This document shows positions 6,802 to 15,200 of a stretch of 23,525 nucleotides of DNA, one piece after another. The DNA comes from a virus. Both the position numbers and the translations under genes were made by a program. The notes beneath the pieces were generated by a model. That model was not told the origin of the DNA. It was given only the letters and a program-made list of their open reading frames with translations, and searched no databases. Where the stretch lies: the IMG/VR virus record IMGVR_UViG_3300034198_005353, positions 1-23,525 of that record, one strand, 5' to 3'. The stretch's first letter is position 1; every line of letters starts with the position of its first letter.

Positions 6802-7806
6802 GTGGCAGACGCCTTTCTTTCCCGTCAGGGTCAGATCGCCGGAACTGGTGATCCGACCGCTCTTTTTCTCAAGCTCGGTTTCAACGAAGTCATCGCCGCC
6901 TTTGAGCGGGATTGCATCTTCAAGAACTGGGTCCGTACACGCAACATCACCAAAGGGAAGTCCGCAGCCTTCCCTGTCACCGGCCGGCGCACGGCTCGCT
7001 ACCACGTCCCTGGCACCCCGATCCTGGGGGAGACCAACGCCCCCAGCGCGAACAACGAGGAGGTTGTCAACCTTGACGCCCTCATCATCGCCGATGAGGT
7101 CGTCTACGACCTTGACGAAGCGATGTCGTACTACGAGGTTCGCCAGGACATCACCAGGGAGCTGGGCTCTGCCCTAGCCCGCGACTGGGACGCCCGGGCT
7201 GCCCGGGTGATCCATGCCTGCGCCAAAAGGGTCACGCCCCAGCTGGCCAAAGCGATCAACGCTGACCGGATCGGCCAAACTCAAGTGCTCACGGCCGGCT
7301 ATGCCGCTGCCAACAAGCAGGCGAAGGGCGACGAGCTGGTTTCGGCGATCGGCAACCTGAAGGTGGCGATGAAGAAGAAGGATGTCCCCACGGACAACCT
7401 TGTTCTTGTGGTTCCCCCCGATGAATACGACTTCCTGAACGAGTCGTCCAAGGCGACCAACCGCGATTTCACCAGCGGAAACAATGGTGGTCTCGATGAC
7501 GGTCGCGTTCTTCGGGTCAAAGGGATCCCGGTCTACGAGTCGAACCACGTCACGCAACCCGCGTACACCAACGTGGCCAACTCGGACCGGAACATCGACT
7601 ACCAGCAGAACCTGACTCGCTGCCGGGGCCTGCTGTTCCACCGCGATGCGATCGGCGTGCTCACGCTGAAAGCGCCGCAGATGGAGATGACCGCTCCCAA
7701 TGGCGACTTCTTCAAGATGTATCAGGCGACCCTGATGCTGGCGAAGATGGCCATTGGCATGAAGTCGCTCCGTCCTGAGTGCGCTGCTGTCATCGAAGTG
7801 CCCTAA
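6802..7806 (+). CDS. gp10: Major capsid protein
   Basis: The protein has 334 residues (T7 gp10A has 344) and an HK97-like fold by family. Matching landmarks are DPTALFLKLGFNEVIAAFER at the N-terminus, GKSAAFPVTGRRTARYHVPG, the central ALIIADEVVYDLDEAMSYYEVR, the VPPDEYDFL region, and the C-terminal FHRDAIGVLTLKAPQMEM followed by GMKSLRPECAAVIEV. It forms the hexamers and pentamers of the shell. The start is GTG at 6802, the only start that gives the normal N-terminus. It has a C-rich leader and no Shine-Dalgarno sequence, which is surprising for the most abundant virion protein. Codon use is somewhat less GC-biased than in neighbours, as is common for highly expressed genes. It is preceded by putative promoter copy 2 and followed by a strong terminator. 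Confidence 0.96.
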   Translation: MADAFLSRQGQIAGTGDPTALFLKLGFNEVIAAFERDCIFKNWVRTRNITKGKSAAFPVTGRRTARYHVPGTPILGETNAPSANNEEVVNLDALIIADEVVYDLDEAMSYYEVRQDITRELGSALARDWDARAARVIHACAKRVTPQLAKAINADRIGQTQVLTAGYAAANKQAKGDELVSAIGNLKVAMKKKDVPTDNLVLVVPPDEYDFLNESSKATNRDFTSGNNGGLDDGRVLRVKGIPVYESNHVTQPAYTNVANSDRNIDYQQNLTRCRGLLFHRDAIGVLTLKAPQMEMTAPNGDFFKMYQATLMLAKMAIGMKSLRPECAAVIEVP

Positions 7807-7833
7807 GCTCCACCTGGAACGAGTGGAGGCCTG

Positions 7834-7864
7834 AGGCTCCCGGCTCACGCTGGGGGCCTTTTTT
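7834..7864 (+). terminator. Intrinsic terminator after the capsid gene (T-phi position)
   Basis: An 11-bp stem (7834-7844 with 7849-7859, two G-U pairs) closes on the four-base loop TCAC and runs directly into six T residues (7859-7864). It starts 27 bases after the capsid stop. T7 has its main phage-polymerase terminator T-phi in exactly this place, where it boosts capsid mRNA relative to tail mRNA. It is the only convincing hairpin plus T-tract seen on the coding strand of the window. Confidence 0.88.
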
Positions 7865-7878
7865 GTGCCCGCCGATAG

Positions 7879-7899
7879 GATTGGCCTGCACCCCTGCAG
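7879..7899 (+). promoter_or_regulatory. Putative phage late promoter, copy 3 (before gp11)
   Basis: The third copy of the 21-base element reads GATTGGC, CTGCAC, CCC, TGCAG. It starts 15 bases after the terminator T-tract and ends seven bases before the gp11 ATG. Part of it (ATTGG, then GCACCC) resembles the published promoter of cyanophage Syn5 RNA polymerase as I recall it (ATTGGGCACCCGTAA). This copy also forms a perfect seven-bp dyad (GCCTGCA with TGCAGGC around CCCC), so a hairpin or protein-binding operator is an alternative reading. Confidence 0.65.
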
Positions 7900-7906
7900 G
7901 CGTCCA

Positions 7907-8569
7907 ATGGGCCTGGCCAATGAAGCGGTCACACCCGGCAGGACCAGCCTGCTGGAGGCGGTGAACATCTGCCTGTCCAACATCGGCGAGGCGCCGATGG
8001 CCACGCTGGAGGACACCCAGAACCTGGAGGCCGCCACAGCCGAGCGCACCATCCTGGAGTTCCACAAGGAGGGGCAGAGCAGGGGCTGGAGCTGGAACAA
8101 CGAAACCGCCTATCGCTTCGAGCGCGACTCGGGCACGCTGGAGATCGTGCTGCCCTCGAACGTGGTGCGGTTCGTGCCCGACCGCTACCAATGGGCCGGC
8201 CGCTTCCAGCTGCGCGGGCAACGGGTCTACGACCTGCACGCCCGTAGCTTCCGCATCGAGGACGTGGAGTTCATCGAGGCGGACATCACCAGCCTGCTGC
8301 CGTGGAACGAGTGCCCTGAGGCCTTCAACCGCTGGACGCTGATCCGAGCGGCGCGGGTGTTCTCTGGCCGGGTGCTCACCAGTGACTCCGTGTTCCAGTA
8401 CACCCTGCAGGACGAGCAGGCGGCACTGGTGGAGCTGGAGCGGATCGAGAGCGATCAGGCCCAGGCCAACGTGCTGACCGACGGCTACGGCTCCCGGCCG
8501 TTCGGCACCTTCAACCCCGCCACCGGCCTGATGGGGCGCCGGTCCACCAGCGTGCTTCCCCGTGGCTGA
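7907..8569 (+). CDS. gp11: Tail tubular protein A
   Basis: The protein has 220 residues (T7 gp11 has 196). It forms the ring that joins the portal to the nozzle. The hallmark N-terminal block is LLEAVNICLSNIGEAPMATLE, followed by an ERTILEFHKEGQSRGWSWNNE block equivalent to the T7 segment ending SRGWTFN. The C-terminus is a long helix with QDEQAALVELERIES. The start is ATG 7907. A longer frame beginning at GTG 7865 would translate the end of the terminator region and the repeated promoter-like element, so it was rejected. The start lies only seven bases after that element, with CAGG as a weak ribosome-binding site. Its end overlaps gp12 by eight bases. Confidence 0.93.
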   Translation: MGLANEAVTPGRTSLLEAVNICLSNIGEAPMATLEDTQNLEAATAERTILEFHKEGQSRGWSWNNETAYRFERDSGTLEIVLPSNVVRFVPDRYQWAGRFQLRGQRVYDLHARSFRIEDVEFIEADITSLLPWNECPEAFNRWTLIRAARVFSGRVLTSDSVFQYTLQDEQAALVELERIESDQAQANVLTDGYGSRPFGTFNPATGLMGRRSTSVLPRG

Positions 8570-11006
8570 TCTCCGCTCTTACCTGATCCCCAACCTTGTC
8601 CAAGGGGTAAGCCAGCAGCCAGACGGACAGAAGGATCCGAGCCAGGCAGAGATCCAGATCAACGCCGTCAGCTCAATCACCGATGGCGTGCGGAAGCGAG
8701 CCGGCACCAGGGCCCTGGCCCGGGTCAGCACGACCCCGTTCGGCGATGCCTTCACCCACTCGATCCTGCGCGACGACACCGAGAAGTACATCGCCGTCAT
8801 CACCAACAGCACCATCAAGGTGTTCGATCTGGAGGGCGCCGAGATCCCGGTGAACGCCCCAGGCGGCTACGGCTATCTGGCCAGCGTGGTGGAGGCGAAG
8901 GCGGACATCAGGGCGGCCACGATTGCCGATTTCACCTTCATCAGCAACACCCGGACCTCCACCGCGATGCTCAGCACGCTGGCGCCGGCGGTGCCACGAC
9001 CCACGACCCACGAAGCACTGGTCTGGATCAGGGCGGCCAACTACGGGCAGACCTACCGGGTGCGGGTGAACGCCCTCACGGCCACGGTCCAGACGGCAGT
9101 GGCGCCGGTCATCATCACCGGCGGCGTCACCACCGAGTACCGGATCAGCAGCGCCGACATCGCCCAGTCCGTGGCCACGGCGGTGGCGGCGGCCGGCATC
9201 ACCATCACCCGGCAGGGATCGGTGCTGCACATCACCAGCAACTCGCCCATCACGGTGGATGCCACCGATGCCCGGGCGAACGCCGACGTGGTGGCGATCA
9301 CCAACAACGTGCAGACCTTCAGCGATCTGCCCACCATCGCCCCGCAGGGGTATCAGGTGGAGGTGGTCGGCGACCCAAACAACCAGTTCGACGGCTACTA
9401 CGTGGAGTTCGTGCCAGCCGTGGGGCAGGGCACCTTCGGCGAGGGCACCTGGCAGGAGTGCGCCGCGCCTGGCGTGCAGTTCAGGATCAACCCGGCGACG
9501 ATGCCCCACGCCCTGATCCGCCGGCCGGATGGTCAGTTCCACTTCGGCCCGCTGAATGGTGCGACCGCCGCAGCGGTTGGCGTCGATGTGCCGCTGTGGG
9601 GCGAGCGGGTGGCGGGCGATCTCGACACCGCCCCAGACCCTGGCTTCATCGGCGTGCCCATCAATGACCTGTTCATCCACAAGAACAGGCTGGGGATCCT
9701 GGCCGACGAGCGGGTGATCCTGAGCCGATCGGCCGACCTGTTCGCGTTCTTCCCCGAGACCGTCACAGCGGTGCTGGACACCGACCCGATCGAGATCACC
9801 GCCAGCAGCAACAGGGTGAGCGTGCTGCGCTACGCCATCTCCTACCAGGACGAGCTGATCCTGTTCAGCGACCAGCTGCAGTTCCGGTTCAGCAGCGGCA
9901 GCGACGTGGGCCTCACGCCGCAGAGCGCCCAGCTGTCGGTGCTGACCCAGTACGAAATGGACCGCCGGGCCAAGCCCCTGCAGGTGGGGCCGGCCATCGT
10001 GTTCGGCCAGAAAAACGGCGAATGGATGCAGTTCCGTGAGTTCTCTATTCGCGGCGCCGGCACTGCGCTGATCGCTGATGCTCAGAGCCTGACGGAGTAT
10101 GTCTCCACTTATGTCCCCGGCGGCGTCTTCCGCCTGGCATCTAACGACACCGGCAACACTTGGTTTGCCATCAGCGATAAAACAGGCTTCGCCGATCGTG
10201 TCTACGTCTACAAATACTTCTTCCGCAACAGTGGCAGCGGCACGGAGAAGGCGCAGTCCAGCTGGTCGTATTGGCAGCTGAACGGCGCCACAAAGGTGCT
10301 GCAGATTCTGGTGCAGGAGGAGGTGCTGTTCCTGCTGGTGGAGTATCCAGACGGCTCGGTGTGGCTGGAGAGCATGAACGTGGGCGACAAGCAGGAGGAT
10401 GAGGCCTCCCCCACGCCGGTCCTGCTCGATCGCCGGGTGGGCACCACCACCGCCACGCCTGCCCCCCTGCGGATGGCGCGAGGTGTCTTCAACCCGCTAC
10501 TGCAGCAGACCACCTGGACGCTGCCCTACACCGTGGCGGCCCTGAGCGAGGTCTGGACGACATGGGGCGGGGCCTGGCCGGGCGGCGTGAAGCTCGGCAG
10601 CAGCAACACCAACACGGTGGTCGGCCTGGGCGACTGGTCTGGCGTGGACGTGTGGGCCGGCGAGCGGTTCGAGTTCCGCTACCGCTTCAGCCGGTTCAAG
10701 TACATGAGGGACGTGGGCGGCGGCCGGGTGGCCGCCAACGTGCTGCGGACGCAGGTGCGCCGGGCGAAGCTCCGTTACCACGGCACCGGCTGGTTCCGCG
10801 CTGTCGTGGCCCCCACCTACCGGCCCGAGGCGGTCTACAGGTTCGACGGTGTGGCGGACGGCCAGGGCCTGAAAGATGGCGTGTTCACCATCCCGATCAT
10901 GGGCAAGGGCGAGGAGACGGTGGTGGAGATCCTGAACGACACCCCCCACCCCTGCCAGTTCCTGACGCTGGAGTGGGAGGGCCTGATCACGGGCAAGAGC
11001 CGATGA
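8562..11006 (+). CDS. gp12: Tail tubular protein B (nozzle)
   Basis: The protein has 814 residues (T7 gp12 has 794). It forms the hexameric tail nozzle to which the fibres attach. The start block RSYLIPNLVQGVSQQPDGQKDPSQAE and the NAVSSITDGVRKRAGTR segment are diagnostic of the family. Further landmarks are PINDLFIHKNRLGILADERVILSRSADLF and the QDELILFSDQLQFRFSSG block in the middle. The start is GTG 8562 inside the end of gp11, with a C-rich leader and no Shine-Dalgarno sequence, so translation is probably coupled. A stretch near 10030-10230 is less GC-rich than the rest and may mark a recombination patch. The last codons overlap the next gene by four bases. Confidence 0.95.
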   Translation: MADLRSYLIPNLVQGVSQQPDGQKDPSQAEIQINAVSSITDGVRKRAGTRALARVSTTPFGDAFTHSILRDDTEKYIAVITNSTIKVFDLEGAEIPVNAPGGYGYLASVVEAKADIRAATIADFTFISNTRTSTAMLSTLAPAVPRPTTHEALVWIRAANYGQTYRVRVNALTATVQTAVAPVIITGGVTTEYRISSADIAQSVATAVAAAGITITRQGSVLHITSNSPITVDATDARANADVVAITNNVQTFSDLPTIAPQGYQVEVVGDPNNQFDGYYVEFVPAVGQGTFGEGTWQECAAPGVQFRINPATMPHALIRRPDGQFHFGPLNGATAAAVGVDVPLWGERVAGDLDTAPDPGFIGVPINDLFIHKNRLGILADERVILSRSADLFAFFPETVTAVLDTDPIEITASSNRVSVLRYAISYQDELILFSDQLQFRFSSGSDVGLTPQSAQLSVLTQYEMDRRAKPLQVGPAIVFGQKNGEWMQFREFSIRGAGTALIADAQSLTEYVSTYVPGGVFRLASNDTGNTWFAISDKTGFADRVYVYKYFFRNSGSGTEKAQSSWSYWQLNGATKVLQILVQEEVLFLLVEYPDGSVWLESMNVGDKQEDEASPTPVLLDRRVGTTTATPAPLRMARGVFNPLLQQTTWTLPYTVAALSEVWTTWGGAWPGGVKLGSSNTNTVVGLGDWSGVDVWAGERFEFRYRFSRFKYMRDVGGGRVAANVLRTQVRRAKLRYHGTGWFRAVVAPTYRPEAVYRFDGVADGQGLKDGVFTIPIMGKGEETVVEILNDTPHPCQFLTLEWEGLITGKSR

Positions 11007-11449
11007 GGTGGGCCCACCCAACCCCCGGCCGGCTGGAGCGGCTGGCGGCGAACCTCAGGGAGCAGGACCGGATCGAGGTGATGGCCAGCGATGGGCTCAC
11101 CCCCGCCGAGGCCGTCTACAGCAGCTGGCGGGGCTCACACATCTGCCGCTGCATCCTTGGCGATGACGGCCAGGAGGTGGGGATCTGCGGCGTCAATGGC
11201 GAGGTCATCTGGCTGCTGGGAACTGCAGAGCTGACGAGCACTCGAAGCCACCGGCTGCAGTTGGCCCGACGTGGGCGTGAATGGGTGGACGAGTTGATGG
11301 AAACCCACAAGCGTCTGCACAATCTGGTCTTTGCAGCGAACGTAGAATCGGTGCGCTGGTTGCAATCGCTGGGCTTCACCGTGTACCCGCCCGTCCCCCA
11401 CGGCCCCAGCGCACAGCTGTTCAGCTACTTCGAGAGGGTGGCGCCGTGA
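11003..11449 (+). CDS. gp13: gp13-like internal virion protein (GNAT-like fold)
   Basis: The protein has 148 residues (T7 gp13 has 138). The pattern of an N-terminal region with AVYSSWRGSHICRCILGDDGQEVGICGV, a strand GEVIWLLGTAEL, then a long helix (REWVDELMETHKRLHNLVFA) and NVESVRWLQSLGFTVY is that of the T7 gp13 family, which resembles N-acetyltransferases. In T7 the protein is needed for correct virion assembly and infectivity, and no acetyltransferase activity is established. ATG 11003 lies in the overlap with gp12 (ATGA). The frame is open far upstream, but only inside gp12. Base composition in the 3' half is less GC-rich than in gp12. Confidence 0.82.
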   Translation: MRWAHPTPGRLERLAANLREQDRIEVMASDGLTPAEAVYSSWRGSHICRCILGDDGQEVGICGVNGEVIWLLGTAELTSTRSHRLQLARRGREWVDELMETHKRLHNLVFAANVESVRWLQSLGFTVYPPVPHGPSAQLFSYFERVAP

Positions 11450-12276
11450 TTGTGATTTCGCCCCTTGTTGGGGGCCTCGCTGTCGGCGGGCTGAACGCAA
11501 TCCTGGGCGGCTTCGGCGCGAGTGCGAACGCTGCTGCAGCTCAGCAGGACTACCTGGACCAGCGGGCATTTCAGGGCGCCAATGCCAGGTTCGCCAAGTG
11601 GCAGGCCGGGTTCAACAAGCGGCTCACCGATGCCAACCAGCAGCAGAACTACTGGCAGGAGACGGTCAACTACAACCAGAACCTGGCCTACACCAAGAGC
11701 CTGCGGAATTACGAGCTGATCCGCTCAATCAACCAGGCCAAGGTGGTGGAGGACACCCGCACGGCGGCGGGCGCCAACTTCATCCGTGGCAGCGAGGCGA
11801 TCACTCAGGCGATGGCCGAGCGGTCGATGCAGGACGCTGTGGCCTTGCAGCAGTACACCGTTGCAGCGGTGAAAGCGAGGGCATCGGTGCGTGCGCGGGG
11901 GCAGGAGGGCGCCACCATCGACCGGCTGGTGAATGACTTTGCCCGCCAGGTGGGCGACTACGAGACCATCACCCAGATCAACCGCCGCTTCCAGGAGCGG
12001 CAGTTCACCCGCGAGCAGGCCGGCATGGTGGCCCAGTTCCTGAGCCAGTACAACAGCCAGCCGTTCTACGAGGCGCAGCCGTACATGGACCCCATCGCAC
12101 CGTTCGCGCCGCTGCCCAGCCTGCTGGAGGCCCCAGCCCCGACCTTCACCGGCGCCGCTCCATCTGGTGCCGCCGCCGGGCTGAACGTGGCCACCGGGCT
12201 GCTGGGCGCTGCTCAGACCGGCCTGAATGTCTACAGCGGCCTCAACAGCTGGGCCAATTCCGGCAGGAGGGACTGA
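11446..12276 (+). CDS. gp14: gp14-like internal virion protein
   Basis: The protein has 276 residues (T7 gp14 has 196). A short hydrophobic, Gly-rich N-terminal segment (VIVISPLVGGLAVGGLNAILGGFGASA) is followed by a long helical, Gln/Asn/Ala-rich body. In T7, gp14 is ejected first and inserts in the outer membrane as the start of the DNA channel. The hydrophobic N-terminus and the position between gp13 and the giant core proteins fit that role. The end is also Gly/Ala-rich (GAAAGLNVATGLLGAAQTGLNVYSG). It starts with GTG 11446 overlapping the gp13 stop (GTGA), with GAGAGGG upstream. GTG 11452 is an alternative two codons in. Confidence 0.82.
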   Translation: MIVISPLVGGLAVGGLNAILGGFGASANAAAAQQDYLDQRAFQGANARFAKWQAGFNKRLTDANQQQNYWQETVNYNQNLAYTKSLRNYELIRSINQAKVVEDTRTAAGANFIRGSEAITQAMAERSMQDAVALQQYTVAAVKARASVRARGQEGATIDRLVNDFARQVGDYETITQINRRFQERQFTREQAGMVAQFLSQYNSQPFYEAQPYMDPIAPFAPLPSLLEAPAPTFTGAAPSGAAAGLNVATGLLGAAQTGLNVYSGLNSWANSGRRD

Positions 12277-15200
12277 TGGCTGAGCTCCCCAACAACCAGA
12301 TCCAGCCGGTTGCTCGCCCGGTTGACAGCTTCATCCAGCCCGAGCGGATCCAGACCGCAGCGCCGGCCCCCGTGGTGCTGATGCCCAACCCGGGCGGCAT
12401 CCGCACGATCGGGCAGGGGAGTGGCGGGAGCGTTGATGGGGCCAACCAGTTCCAGCAGCTGGCCCAGGCGCTCGCCCCGTTCAACCAGCGGCTCTCTGAG
12501 TTCGCTGGCGCCGGCCTGCAGCTCTACGCCAGCAGCGAGTACCAGAAGGGCCAGCAGGAGGCGGCGCTGGCCCAGGCCAGGGCAGAGCAGCAGATCAGGG
12601 CATCGGGCGAGCAGTTCGCCGCCGAGACCCGCCGGCTGGAGAACGCCGACCCGGAAGCGGCCCGGATGCTCGATCGGGTGAACCCCTACCGGGAAGCCGG
12701 CCGGGTGAACCAGCTCAGCCGGATGGCGGGCGCCGAGATTGAAACGGCGCTGATGAACGAGTACCGCAACACCCCGGACGTGGTGCTGTGGAAGGACGGC
12801 GACCCGCGGCTGACGGAGCTGCGAGCCACGGCGGTGAATCGCGTTCTCGATAAGTACCGGCTGAACCCCAACACGCCGGGCTTCCTCGATTACGTGCTGC
12901 CCCAGATCGGGCAGGGCATGGACAAGGTGGTGAGCCGCCAGCAGCAGGACCGCAGCCAGTACCTCAAGGCCACGCTGGGGCCTGCAGCGGCTGCAGAGGC
13001 CGTCAATGAGTTTGCAGCGGCCAGGGAGGCTGGCCGGGTTGAGTGGGTGGAGTTCGACCTGGCGACTGGGACGCAGACCCGGCGCAGCGCCGAGCTGGCC
13101 ACCGACCCGGAGGGCTTCCGCGAGGGCATGCGCGTGCGCTTCACGGTGATTGCCGACCGGATTGCGCGGGAGTCGGGCCTGCAGGGGGAGTCCACCCAGA
13201 TCATCGGCGAGATGTTCCAGCGGCTCGCTGGCCTGGCAGCTGCGAACGGTGGCGACCCGCTGCTGCTGCAGATCGCCGCCAGGACGGGCGTGGGGCCGAT
13301 CCTCAGCGACCGCACCCGAATGATGGCCGGCGAGCTCTATGGCCTGGAGATGCTGGAGTCCGCCGACAAGTTCGGCGCCATGGCGGCCCGCCAGCAGGAG
13401 CGCAAGCTGGAGCAGGGCCTGGCCGCCTTCGAGGAGGAGCTGCTGCAGATCACGGCCGCCACGCCTGAGGACGGGCCAGAGCGCGGGCAGGCGATCGCTG
13501 CAGCCATCAGCAAGGCGCAGGAGCAGGGCCTGCCGATCGGGAAGCTGAACGAGCGGGCCGAGGCGGCGCTGGCTGTGACCGACAAGCTCTACGCCCGGGG
13601 CTTCAGCTCCGAGCCGGCCGCCGAGTTCCTCGACCGGGTGCAGGGCATGCCGATCGGCCAGTGGAACCCGCAGGAGTTCGATCGCGCTGTGATCGCCGCA
13701 CTCAAGAGCGTGGCGCCAGAGGACCGCGACAAGCTCCGCGCCAGGGCCAACGCGATCAGGGCTGAGAAGGAGGGCAAGCGGGGCAAGCTCGATCCCCTCG
13801 CCCAGCCGGTCATCACCGGCGCCGTCAAGGACACGCTGGCCCGCTTTTACCCCAAGGGCGTGACAGCGGCGGCCCTGCGCGGTGCCGACGTGACGGGCCT
13901 GCTGTCGTGGGGCGACGCCAATGTGGCGGCAGCGTCTGGCCGGCTGCTACCTGCCTTCCAGGCCGTGGCGTCCGATGCGCTCGATGCTGCTGCTGTGAAG
14001 AAAGGCGGCGCCCTGACCCCGGCCGAAACCACCACGGTGGTGCGGCAGGCCCTGCAGAAGGCCATGCAGGACGAAGGCTTCATGCGGTCGCTGCTCCCTG
14101 GCAGCAGCACCGGCGAGCCTTCCGTGGGCGGGGCCCCGGCTCAGCCGCCAGCGCCTGGCACGACCCGCCGGCTGCCGCCGCCCCCCGGCAAGAAGGAGAG
14201 CGCCCTGCCCACTGTCACCAGGGCCAACCTGGACAACATCAACACCGATCGACTGAGGCGGCCTGAGCCGGTGCTGGGCTTCAACGATGCCGCCGAGGAA
14301 GCGGCCAGGATCGCCAACGGTGGGCGGCCGTCTGCCTCAGTGATCCGAGCAGCGAGGCGGGCAGGCATGAGCCCCGGCCAGTTCATCCTGCGCCAGCTCG
14401 ATGCCTACCCGCAGGCGCCAACCCCTCCCGATCTGCGGAAGCGGTTGCTGATGAGCTCCGCAGGGCCCCAGGCCGTGGCCAACAACCTGAGCGGCTGGGC
14501 GGCGGCCTCCGCGCCGGTGCAGGCGGCCGGCAACTGGTTCCTGAACGCACTGATGCCACCAGCGACCGCCGCCACCATCGCCCCAGGGATGCGTTTCTAC
14601 GGAGGTGGGCGAGACGCCGAAGGCCCTTTTACGGGTGACGGCTACAGCCCCCTGCAGGGTGTGCAGATCACCAGCGCCGTGGATGCCAGCGGCGAACCGG
14701 GCTTCGACATGGTGATCGAGGGCGGCCGGCGTGGCGCACGCCTGGCCTGGCCCACCAGCTTCGAGGTGCTGCGCGTGGTGCGTGGCAGCCGGGCAGAGTT
14801 CCGCCGCGACAAGGGCGACCCCAGGCGGGGCTACGGGAATCTGGTGGAGATCCGCTTCACCGACCCGACCACCGGCCGGAAGGTGGACGTGCTCAGCGCC
14901 CACCATGACGAGATCAACCCGGCGCTGCAGCCGGGCCGGCGCTTTGGCCCCGGCACCTGGCTGGGCACTCAGGGGCGCACTGGCAGCACCACCGGCGCCC
15001 ATGTGTCGCTGGACTTCTTCGACCCCGGCGCCAAGACCGCCAGCGGCGCCACCTTGCAGATCCGCAACAGGTTCCGCGATGGCTTCGCCCGTGGTGATCG
15101 CTTCGGGGCGCCACGGGCCCAGCAGCGGGGCACGGGCTTCATGTCCCGGGATCGGCGTGGGCAGGCGGTGATTGCAAGCGCCAGGCGGATGGGCGTGAAC

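Noticed and set aside
6711-6851. Possible 46-codon frame (TTG start) between scaffold and capsid, overlapping the capsid start
   Set aside because: It begins inside the repeated promoter-like element, has no ribosome-binding site, and its last part is just another frame of the capsid gene.
7779-7964. The -1 frame at the end of the capsid gene is open past the stop, as in the T7 gp10B frameshift product
   Set aside because: No slippery heptamer is visible near the capsid stop, and the extension would run through the terminator hairpin and the promoter-like element. The openness is expected in GC-rich DNA.
8227-8247. Partial match to the 21-base element inside gp11 (CTGCAC, GCC, CGTAG)
   Set aside because: One base of the right arm and most of the left part do not fit, and it lies within coding sequence.
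12981-12998. CTGCAG-rich near-match to the element in the first giant core protein
   Set aside because: Spacing between the arms is one base too long, the C after CTGCA is missing, and CTGCAG is frequent here because it encodes Leu-Gln.
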